Of a stretch of DNA of 10,936 nt, positions 1 to 8,400 are shown in pieces. The position numbers and the translations under genes were made by a program. The stretch lies in assembly GCA_031258375.1 (NCBI GenBank), contig JAIRMX010000201.1, positions 1 through 10,936 on the forward strand, given 5' to 3'. Numbering within the stretch: the first letter of the stretch is position 1; every line of letters starts with the position of its first letter. Origin of the DNA: Elusimicrobiota bacterium. Lineage in GTDB: Bacteria; Elusimicrobiota; Elusimicrobia; Elusimicrobiales; Elusimicrobiaceae. The notes under the pieces were generated by a model. That model made no database searches. It was given only the letters and a program-made list of their open reading frames with translations, and was not told the DNA's origin.

Positions 1-400
1 CAATTCTTGGAACATGATATTTATCAGCCTAACGCCAAACGGTTTCAGACTGCGGCTCCACGCCCTGCACTCCGTCGAAACAACATACCGCGCCGTCAAG
101 CACGCGCAGAGAGCGTTCAACTTCTGCGGTAAAATCTACGTGTCCCGGAGTATCGATAATATTAAACTGGCAATCTTTCCACATACAATAAACGGCGGCC
201 GAAGTAATCGTGATTCCGCGTTCTCTTTCCTGCTCCATCCAGTCGGTGGTAGTAGCCCCGTCGTGAACCTCGCCGATTTTATGAGTGCGTCCGGTATAAT
301 AAAGAATGCGTTCGGTAGTAGTGGTTTTGCCGGCGTCAATATGCGCGATAATCCCAATATTTCTAATTTTATTTAACGGATAAACTTTGGATTCTGCCAT
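1..400 (-). CDS. fusA: Elongation factor G, N-terminal part, interrupted by an in-frame TAG; continues past the window edge
   Basis: EF-G is the cytosolic GTPase that drives ribosomal translocation. Visible from the start chosen here: P-loop AHIDAGKTT (residues 19-27), switch I region with RGITIT (61-66) and switch II DTPGH (83-87, with the catalytic His87). After TVWR (residue 123) the codon at 31-29 is TAG. The same frame then reads ADKYHVPRI to the window edge, which is ordinary EF-G sequence; the family has Gln at the TAG position (WRQA-KY). Stopping there would leave 123 residues, lacking the NKMD guanine-specificity motif and domains II-V, so the product could not work as EF-G. The ATG at 400 is preferred over the one at 409 because AAGGGA lies 8 nt before it, while the 409 codon overlaps that site. 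It follows rpsG directly. Identity is certain; whether the gene is functional is not. Confidence 0.9.
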
Positions 401-408
401 ATTTCCCA

Positions 409-414
409 TCCCTT
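409..414 (-). promoter_or_regulatory. Ribosome binding site that decides the fusA start
   Basis: AAGGGA lies 8 nt upstream of the ATG at 400 and overlaps the TAA stop of rpsG (415-413). It would sit on top of the alternative ATG at 409, so the downstream start is favoured. The overlap with the rpsG stop suggests translational coupling (inference). Confidence 0.6.
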
Positions 415-892
415 ACCACTTAAAGTGCGCAAAAGCTCTGTTGGCTTCCGCCATTTTATGAGTATCTTCGCGTTTTTTAAAAGCGGTGCCTTCTTTTTTC
501 GAACCCAAAAGAATTTCCTCAGCCAGTTTCTCGGCCATAGGGCGTCCTTTTCTGGACTGCGCCGCATTAAGCAGCCAGCGCATGGCTACCGAAGTACTTC
601 GTATCGGTTTTACTTCAACCGGCACCTGATAAGTGGCTCCGCCGACACGGCGCGCTTTAACTTCGAGCAGGGGGCGCACGTTTTCTATACATTTAGTAAA
701 AATTTCAAGCGGATCGGATTTTGTTTTTGATTTTATAATATCCATAGCTTCAAAAACAATTCTCTCGGCCGTAGATCTTTTCCCTTCAAAATTTATTTTA
801 TTTATAAATCTGGCCATAAGCACGGAATCGTACTTATAATCGGCAGGAGGCAGCGGCCTTCTGTCTCTGGGTCTTAAACCTTTTCTTGGCAT
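413..892 (-). CDS. rpsG: Small ribosomal subunit protein S7 (uS7)
   Basis: S7 binds the 3' major domain of 16S rRNA, nucleates assembly of the 30S head and lines the E site. At 159 residues it is close to the usual length of about 156. It opens MPRK and shows family sequence throughout, including KINFEGKRSTAERIV near residues 32-46, the central RRVGGATYQVPVEV segment forming the beta hairpin, RWLL with the downstream SRKGRPMAEKLA stretch, and an ending rich in His and basic residues (THKMAEANRAFAHFKW). Its ATG at 892 lies 21 nt after the rpsL stop, with AAGGAGA upstream, though the 12-nt gap from GGAG to ATG is rather long. In E. coli S7 represses the str operon by binding the rpsL-rpsG gap. 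That gap is about 100 nt there; the gap here is too short for the same site, so that mode of control is unlikely. Confidence 0.98.
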   Translation of the reverse strand: MPRKGLRPRDRRPLPPADYKYDSVLMARFINKINFEGKRSTAERIVFEAMDIIKSKTKSDPLEIFTKCIENVRPLLEVKARRVGGATYQVPVEVKPIRSTSVAMRWLLNAAQSRKGRPMAEKLAEEILLGSKKEGTAFKKREDTHKMAEANRAFAHFKW

Positions 893-913
893 ATCTCGAT
901 TAATCTCCTTTTA

Positions 914-1294
914 TTACTTGGCTGCTTTAGGGCGTTTTACTCCGTAAAGAGAACGTCCCTGCTTTCTGTTTTCAACTCCGCTGGCATCCAGCGCGCCGCG
1001 GATTATATGATATCTTACGCCCGGCAAATCTTTAACGCGGCCGCCGCGAACAAGCACAATGCTGTGTTCCTGCAAATTATGGCCAACGCCCGGAATGTAC
1101 GCTGTAACTTCCATTTTGGAGGTTAACTTAACGCGGGCAACCTTTCTTAAGGCCGAATTAGGCTTCTTAGGGGTTGTCGTATATACGCGGGTGCATACGC
1201 CCCTTCTTTGGGGACATGAAACCAAGGCCGGAGATTTTGTTCTATATTCCGTTTTGGCTCTGCCGTATTTTATTAATTGGTTTACTGTCGGCAT
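914..1294 (-). CDS. rpsL: Small ribosomal subunit protein S12 (uS12)
   Basis: S12 sits at the decoding centre and helps set translational accuracy. The 126-residue protein has the standard length and motifs: SCPQRRGVCTRVYTTTPKKPNS at about 26-47 (shown in part; Cys27, Cys34, Lys43, Lys44) and GGRVKDLPGVRYH at 84-96 (Lys88, Asp89, Pro91). Asp89 is the residue that RimO methylthiolates in some bacteria. The lysines at which streptomycin-resistance changes are known (Lys43 and Lys88 counting Met) are wild type. The ATG at 1294 is 14 nt after the rpoC stop, with AGGAGA about 8 nt upstream. The gene ends with two consecutive TAA codons (916-911). The tight gap and lack of a terminator imply co-transcription with rpoC. 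Confidence 0.98.
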   Translation of the reverse strand: MPTVNQLIKYGRAKTEYRTKSPALVSCPQRRGVCTRVYTTTPKKPNSALRKVARVKLTSKMEVTAYIPGVGHNLQEHSIVLVRGGRVKDLPGVRYHIIRGALDASGVENRKQGRSLYGVKRPKAAK

Positions 1295-1308
1295 TTATTT
1301 TTCTCCTG

Positions 1309-4300
1309 TTACTTTTTGCTTTTCTCTTCAATTTCTTCGCTTATGTTTTTTGCTGATATACCCGTGCCTGCAGGGATAAGATGCCCTACGATGACGTTTT
1401 CTTTCAGACCTTCAAGCCTGTCGATTTGGCCTTTGATTGCGGCGTCCGTAAGAACTTTCGTCGTTTCTTGAAAGCTGGCCGCCGATATAAAAGATTCCGA
1501 CGCCAATGAAGCTTTGCTTATACCGAGCAGAATTATTTCCGCGCGGGCAGGCTTTTTGCCCTTTCCGGCAAGCTTTTTGTTTTCTCTGTCAAACACTGAT
1601 TTATTTACGATTTCGCCTTTTAAGAAAGAACTGTCGCCCGCATCCTGAATATGCACATTACTCAACATTTGACGCACGATAACTTCTATATGTTTATCGT
1701 TAATCGTAACGCCCTGCAAACGATACACTTCCTGTATTGCATTAAGCAGAAATTCCTGCACCTCTTTAATTCCTTTAACGCGCAGAACGTCATGCGGGTC
1801 TATGGCTCCGTCGGTAACGGCTTCCCCTACGGCAACTCTGTCGCCTTCGTAAACAACCAAATGTTTACCCTGCGGAATGCTGTAATGCTCTTCTTTGCTA
1901 ATATCGTCGTTTCTGAGAACTACTTCTATAAGTCCTCTTGGAGACGTCTCAAGCTTTATCACGCCTTCAAATTCCGCAATAATAGCCGGATTTCTGGGTC
2001 TGCGGGCTTCAAAAAGCTCGGCAATTCTCGGCAGTCCGCCGGTAATATCTTTCGTTCCCCCGACTTCTTTTGCAATTTTTGCCAAAATATCGCCGGCTTG
2101 AACGCTGTCTCCGGATTCAACGAATAAAATAGTGTCTATGGGCAAAGGATACGTAAATTTTCCCTGTTTGCTTTCTATAACGACGCGCGGATTTTTTCTG
2201 CCCACTTTGCTGGCCGTAATTTTACGCTCTATTATGCCGGTTACTTTATTGCGTTCTTCCTGAAGAGTAATACCTTCTTGAACGTCAAGCAATTTAATGC
2301 TGCCGTTTGTTTCGGCGATAACCGGCAGCGAATGAGGATCCCACTCTGCCATTACGGTATCTTTCGCAACAACGCTTTTATCCGTTATATTAATGCGGGC
2401 GCCGTATTGTATTTTATATTCTTTAATCGTGCCGTTATCAGATTCCACAAATACGGCCCCGTTTCTGGAAACGCATATTTTATTGCCGAATCTATCGGTA
2501 ATAATTTTTAAATCTTTAAACTTTGCTTTGCCGGAAGTCTCAGACACGGCTTGAGAACGGCTTAACACGCGCGAAGCCGCGCCGCCGATATGAAACGTTC
2601 TCAAAGTAAGCTGCGTGCCGGGCTCTCCTATTGACTGCGCGGCAATAATACCGACCGTATCGCCCTTCCTTGATAAATTTCCCGTGGCCAGATTTACGCC
2701 GTAACATTTTGCGCAAATACCGTACGAAGAGCGGCACGTAAGCACCGAACGCACGCGAATAGTTTCCACTTCGTATTTTTTAACATCGGCGGCCTGTTTG
2801 GCGGATATTATGTCGCCTTTATTTATAATAACTTTATCCTTGCCGTCAACTTTTACGATAGTGTCTTCCAAAGCGCAGCGGCCTAAAATGCGTTCTTCAA
2901 GCGGCTCAATAACTTCTTCGCCGCTCATCAGAGATTTTAATAAAACGCCGTCGGTAGTACAACAATCGTCCTCGGTAACCACTAAATTATGCCCGACGTC
3001 GACCAAACGACGCGTCAAATAACCGGCGTCGGCCGTTTTCAAGGCGGTATCGGACAAACCTTTGCGGCCGCCGTGCGTTGAAATAAAATATTCAAGCACG
3101 GAAAGACCTTCCCGGAAATTTGCGGTAATGGGAGATTCGATAATTTCACCCTGCCCGCCGGTAAGTTTCTTTTGCGGCTTTGCCATTAAACCCCTCATAC
3201 CGGCTAATTGGCGTACCTGCTGCCTGCTGCCGCGCGCGCCCGAATTGGCCATAAGAAACACGCTGTTAAATTTTTGTTCTCCTTCTTTTACGGGCTTATT
3301 TTCAACGCTGCCCATTTCTTTAAACAATTCTTCGGCGACCTCGTCGGTAACTTTAGTCCAAATATCGATAACTTTATTATATCTTTCGCCTTCCGTGATA
3401 ATTCCCTGTTCGGCCTGTTTTTGTATTGCTTTAACCTGTTTTTTGGCTTCGGCAACGCGTTTTTCTTTAGCCTGCGGAACAATCATATCGGCTATGGAAA
3501 TTGAAAGACCGGATTTTGTGGCGTATTTGTAGCCGGTTTCCATGATTCTATCTAAAAGCTGAACCGTTTCATAGCGTCCGTATTTTGGGTTTTTATAACA
3601 TTCGCTGACTATCGACGCCAATTCTTTTTTGCCTATGTCGCGGTTTTCATATTTCCAGTCTGCGGGCAGGATTTTATTGAAAATAATACGTCCTACGGAA
3701 GTAAAATCTTTCCACCCCGCAATTTTTTTGCCTTCATCTTCAAAGCCGGTAATTGAAGAAACTTTAATTTTAGCATGTAAAGACACTTTACCGTATTCGT
3801 AGGCAATAAGAGCGTCTTCCTCATCGGCAAAAACGGAACCTTCGCCGACGTCTCCTTCCTTTATTTTAGTCAAAAAGTTAATGCCTAAAACCATATCGTG
3901 AGACGGCGCGGCAATAGGCCTGCCCGACGCGGGAGACAAAATATTATTCGTCGCAAGCATTAAAGTGCGCGCTTCAATTTGCGCTTCAAGCGTAAGCGGC
4001 ACGTGTACGGCCATTTGGTCGCCGTCAAAATCGGCGTTAAAAGCCGCGCAGGTTAAAGGATGCAGCTGTATTGCTTTACCTTCAATAAGCACGGGTTCAA
4101 AAGCTTGAATGCCCAGCCTATGCAATGTGGGAGCGCGGTTTAAAAGCACCGGGTGGTTTTTAGTTACCTTTTCTAATATATCCCAGATTTCGGGGCGGAC
4201 GCGCTCAAGCATTTTTTTGGCGGCCTTTAACGTCACCCCTTCTTTTTTCATAAGTTCGCCGATAATAAACGGCTTAAAAAGCTCCAAAGCCATAAGCTTG

Positions 4301-5442
4301 GGCAACCCGCATTGATAAAGTTTAAGATTGGGACCTACGACTATAACCGAACGGCCGGAATAGTCGACGCGTTTTCCCAGCAGGTTTTGGCGGAAGCGGC
4401 CATGTTTGCCTTTAATAACGTCGGACAACGACTTCAGCGGTCTGCCGCCGGCTCCTATAAAGAATTTACCGCGCGCGCCGTTTTCAATAAGCGCGTCGAC
4501 AGCTTCCTGCAGCAAACGTTTTTCATTGTAAATCATAACCTCCGGCGCGCGCAAAGATTCGATGTGTTTCAAACGGTTGTTGCGATTGATAATTCTTCTG
4601 TAAAGATCGTTTAAATCCGACGCGGCAAAACGTCCTCCGTCAAGTGGGACCAACGGGCGCAGATCCGGCGGGATTACCGGAAGAACGCTCATAATCATCC
4701 ATTCCGGCCTATTGCCGGATTCTTTAAATTCTTCCATCGTTTTTATTCGGCGTACAAGCTTTGTGCGCTCCATTTCGCTCTGAGTGTCTTTAAGTTGGAC
4801 GTGAAGCTGCGGAATTTCTTTGTCGAAATCTATAAAAGAAAGAAGCGTCTTTATCGCCGGCGCGCCTATGCCCACTTTTAAACGGCTGCCATGCTTCTTT
4901 TTGGCTTCGCGCACCTGAGCGTCCGTTAGCAAATCTCCCTTTTTAAAATCCGTGCGACCGGTTACGGAATCTACCGTATCTTCCAAAACGACATAACTGG
5001 CATAATAAACCACCCGTTCAAGATCTGTTGTGCGCATGTCTAATAAAATGCCTATCCTTGACGGCGTTTTGCGCAGAAACCAAACATGAGACACGGGAAC
5101 GGCCAATTCTATATGACCCATTCTTTCGCGGCGGACTTTAGATTCCGTTATTTCCACGCCGCATCTGTCGCAGCTCATACCTTTAAATTTAATCCAGCGA
5201 TATTTACCGCAGGAACATTCATAATCTTTTATCGGCCCGAAAATACGCTCGCAGAAAAGCCCGTCCCTCTCCGGCTTAAGCGTGCGATAATTTATAGTTT
5301 CCGGCTTTTTAACTTCGCCGCTGGACCACGATACAATTTGTTCGGGACTGGCTATGCCTAATTTCATAGCATCAAAATCAAAAAAGTTGAGCTCGCCTAA
5401 TTTTTTTGCTTTTTTCGTTATATTATTTGATAGATCAAACAT
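1309..5442 (-). CDS. rpoC: DNA-directed RNA polymerase subunit beta'
   Basis: Beta' forms the clamp and catalytic centre of RNA polymerase. The protein has 1377 residues (E. coli 1407). Seen in order: N-terminal zinc ribbon with Cys76, Cys78, Cys91 and Cys94; the switch-2 region RQNLLGKRVDYSGRS from about 351; catalytic NADFDGD at 469-475 (Mg-binding Asp471, 473, 475); bridge helix starting near SGARGS (734); second zinc site Cys827 (or the adjacent Cys828), Cys903, Cys910, Cys913; trigger loop GIIAAQSIGEPGTQLTLRT with FHIGG ending near 954. About 170 residues then intervene before the loop resumes at DITGGLPRIAELFEARRP (from 1132). This matches the position of the SI3-type sandwich-barrel hybrid insertion of many diderm bacteria. 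A GGAGAG ribosome site precedes the ATG, which is in the same frame as rpoB, 12 nt after its TAG. The gene ends in TAA. No key residue is missing. Confidence 0.99.
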   Translation of the reverse strand: MFDLSNNITKKAKKLGELNFFDFDAMKLGIASPEQIVSWSSGEVKKPETINYRTLKPERDGLFCERIFGPIKDYECSCGKYRWIKFKGMSCDRCGVEITESKVRRERMGHIELAVPVSHVWFLRKTPSRIGILLDMRTTDLERVVYYASYVVLEDTVDSVTGRTDFKKGDLLTDAQVREAKKKHGSRLKVGIGAPAIKTLLSFIDFDKEIPQLHVQLKDTQSEMERTKLVRRIKTMEEFKESGNRPEWMIMSVLPVIPPDLRPLVPLDGGRFAASDLNDLYRRIINRNNRLKHIESLRAPEVMIYNEKRLLQEAVDALIENGARGKFFIGAGGRPLKSLSDVIKGKHGRFRQNLLGKRVDYSGRSVIVVGPNLKLYQCGLPKLMALELFKPFIIGELMKKEGVTLKAAKKMLERVRPEIWDILEKVTKNHPVLLNRAPTLHRLGIQAFEPVLIEGKAIQLHPLTCAAFNADFDGDQMAVHVPLTLEAQIEARTLMLATNNILSPASGRPIAAPSHDMVLGINFLTKIKEGDVGEGSVFADEEDALIAYEYGKVSLHAKIKVSSITGFEDEGKKIAGWKDFTSVGRIIFNKILPADWKYENRDIGKKELASIVSECYKNPKYGRYETVQLLDRIMETGYKYATKSGLSISIADMIVPQAKEKRVAEAKKQVKAIQKQAEQGIITEGERYNKVIDIWTKVTDEVAEELFKEMGSVENKPVKEGEQKFNSVFLMANSGARGSRQQVRQLAGMRGLMAKPQKKLTGGQGEIIESPITANFREGLSVLEYFISTHGGRKGLSDTALKTADAGYLTRRLVDVGHNLVVTEDDCCTTDGVLLKSLMSGEEVIEPLEERILGRCALEDTIVKVDGKDKVIINKGDIISAKQAADVKKYEVETIRVRSVLTCRSSYGICAKCYGVNLATGNLSRKGDTVGIIAAQSIGEPGTQLTLRTFHIGGAASRVLSRSQAVSETSGKAKFKDLKIITDRFGNKICVSRNGAVFVESDNGTIKEYKIQYGARINITDKSVVAKDTVMAEWDPHSLPVIAETNGSIKLLDVQEGITLQEERNKVTGIIERKITASKVGRKNPRVVIESKQGKFTYPLPIDTILFVESGDSVQAGDILAKIAKEVGGTKDITGGLPRIAELFEARRPRNPAIIAEFEGVIKLETSPRGLIEVVLRNDDISKEEHYSIPQGKHLVVYEGDRVAVGEAVTDGAIDPHDVLRVKGIKEVQEFLLNAIQEVYRLQGVTINDKHIEVIVRQMLSNVHIQDAGDSSFLKGEIVNKSVFDRENKKLAGKGKKPARAEIILLGISKASLASESFISAASFQETTKVLTDAAIKGQIDRLEGLKENVIVGHLIPAGTGISAKNISEEIEEKSKK

Positions 5443-5454
5443 TTTATCTCTCCA

Positions 5455-8400
5455 CTATTTAGCTGCTGCTTTTTTTACTTTGGCTGAAGCTTCGACGTTT
5501 TTATTTTTGTGCTCTTTAAGTAATTCCACGCTCACGCCAAGCGCCTGTAATTCTTTAACTAAAACCTTAAACGATTCCGGCACGCCGGGCTGGGAAGGCA
5601 TTTCGCCTTTAACTATAGCTTCGTACATTTTAGTTCTGCCGGTAAAATCATCGGATTTAACCGTCAAAAATTCTTGCAAAGTATAAGTTGCGCCGTATCC
5701 TTCTATAGCCCAAACTTCCATTTCCCCGAACCGTTGCCCGCCAAATTGCGCTTTTCCGCCTAGCGGCTGCCTTGTTATCAAACTATACGGACCGGTCGAG
5801 CGCGAATGCACTTTGTCTTCAACAAGATGGATAAGTTTCATTATGTACATATATCCTATCGTTACTTTCTCGGCAAAAGGTTCTCCCGTTCTGCCGTCAT
5901 ACAAAGTAATGCGGCAATAATCGTCCGGCAGATATTTTTCCGGCATGCCTTTTTTACGCAAAACGTCCTTTGCTTTTTGTACCTGCGCCTTAACTTCTTC
6001 TTCCGTCGGGCCGTCAAATACCGGCGTTGCGGTATGTATATCTAAATGATGAGCCGCCCAGCCGAGCATGGTTTCAAACAGCTGCCCGACATTCATACGG
6101 GAGGGAATACCCAGCGGAGAGAGAACGACGTCAAGCGGCGTGCCGTCGGGCAAGAAGGGCATATCTTCCTCGGGCAGAATTTTTGCGACCACGCCTTTAT
6201 TTCCGTGTCTGCCGGATAGTTTATCGCCGACCTGCACTTTGCGTTTGGAAGCAATAAAAACTTTCACGGATTTATTGACTGTAACGGCCAATTCGTCCCC
6301 TTGCGAAGAAAATGCTTTCTCCCTTTCATATTGTTCGAGAATACGCTTTTCAAGAAGTTTATAAAGATTTACAAGCAATTCTTCTTCTTTCTTTAAGTCT
6401 CCGGCTTTATTGACGGTTTCTTTTAAATGTTCCAGCGCGCGTTTCTTCTGTTCCTTTAAAGCCGCCAGATTGGCGTCTTTCTCCGTTTCAAGCGCTTTAA
6501 GCTTTGTTTTTTCTTCAAGTTTTGTAAGTTTTTCTTTGCGGACAAAAACGCGGGTTCCTATAACTTTGCCGGTAGTGCCGGGAGGAACGCGCAAAGAAGC
6601 GTCCACGACGTCGTCGGCTTTTTTGCCGAAAATTACTTTTAACAATCTCTCTTCCGGCGTAAGCTGCTGCTCTCCTTTAGGAGTCACCTTGCCGACCAAA
6701 ATATCGCCCGGACCCACGACGGTTGAAGGAATAATAATTCCATCATCGTCAAGATGAGATAAAGCGTCCGTACCGATATTTGGAATATCGCGCGTAATTT
6801 CTTCTGCGCCAAGTTTGGTATTGCGCGCGTCCGTAGAAAATTCATGCAAATGTATCGACGTTAAAATATCTTCTTTTACAAGCCTGTTGGATATTAGAAT
6901 AGCGTCTTCATAATTATATCCTTCCCAGCTCATAAAACCCACGAGCAAATTTCGTCCCAACGCCAAAATACCGTCCTGCATAGCCGGTCCGTCAACTAAA
7001 ACCTGCCCCGCTTTTACGCTGTCGCCCGTTTGTACAAGAGGCTTATGATTAATGCAGGTATCCTGATTTGAGCGTTTATATTTCGTAAGTTCGTAAATAT
7101 CAATCTTGCCGCCTTTATCCGGAGCTATCGCTATAATATCTGCCGAAACAAAAATAACTTTTCCGGATTGCCTCGCTACCATCGAAGAGCCGGAATCTCT
7201 CGCAACGGCGTCTTCAATACCCGTACCTACCAAAGGCGCGTCCGTAAGTAAAAGAGGAACCGCTTGTCTTTGCATGTTGCAACCCATCAACGCGCGGTTA
7301 GCGTCGTCATGTTCAAGGAAAGGAATTAATGCCGCCGAAACGCTTATAACCTGCAAAGGCGAAATATCCATATAATCAACTTCCGAAGGCGCAGCTATAG
7401 GATAGTCCGAACGCAGACGACAGGCTATTTGCTCAGTGCCGAATTTCCCGTCCGCCGTGACGGGAGTATTTGACTGAGCTACCATATAATCGTCTTCAAT
7501 ATCCGCCGTTAAATATTCGACTTTATCCGTTACTTTTCCTTTATTTGCTTTCCTAAAAGGCGACTCCAGCAAACCGTAATGATTCACGCGGGAATAACAG
7601 GCCAAAGAAGTAATAAGACCGATATTCGGTCCTTCCGGCGTTTCAATGGGACATAAACGCCCGTAATGCGTATGATGAACGTCGCGCACTTCAAAGCCTG
7701 CGCGCTTTCTGTTTAAGCCGCCGGGCCCGAGCGCGGATAAACGACGCTTATGCGTTAATTCCGAAAGAGGATTAATCTGATCCATAAACTGCGAAAGCTG
7801 CGAAGTGCCAAAAAATTTCCTTATAATAGCGGCGACAGGCTGAGCATTAACCAAAGCGCGGGGAGTAGGCCTTTCACCCGAAATTTCTCTATTCATTCTA
7901 TCGCGCACCGTTTTAGCCATTTGCGAAAGCCCGACACGTATTTGATTTTCTAAAAGTTCGCCTATGCCACGCACGCGGCGGTTGCCTAAATGATCAATAT
8001 CGTCCGTTTTAAAATCTATGGAAGCGCCGTATTTCTCGGCAATATATTCTTCGCCGGCGTTTAAAGCGAGCAAGTATTGAACGGTGACAAAAATATCTTC
8101 ATAAGCCAATGTTCTGCGTTTCTCGGCAGGTTTATTGAATTTATGAAATTTTTCTTTACTTAAAGCCGTAAAAAAAGATTCAAATTTTTTATTTACTTTG
8201 TAGCGGCCTACGTAACTCAAGTCGTAGCGTTTTATATTATTGAATAAAAGGCTCTCGAGAAATTGTTCGGCCTGTTCTTTAACTATGAAATCCTGCCCTC
8301 TTAAGCGCTTATAAATTTCAAACTGCGCTTCTTTGGCGGATTTTACCTCTTCTTTTTTAGCCTCTAAAGTCGTAAGAATGCCGGGGTTATCCTGACGGGG

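Noticed and set aside
3062..3532. Plus-strand ORF of 156 codons inside rpoC
   Set aside because: It lies fully opposite highly conserved rpoC sequence and its translation resembles no protein. The same holds for the other plus-strand ORFs opposite rpoB and rpoC.
29..5457. General reassignment of TAG to glutamine
   Set aside because: Six complete genes with thousands of codons hold no internal TAG, and rpoB and the transposase fragment end plausibly at TAG. One internal TAG in fusA is not enough.
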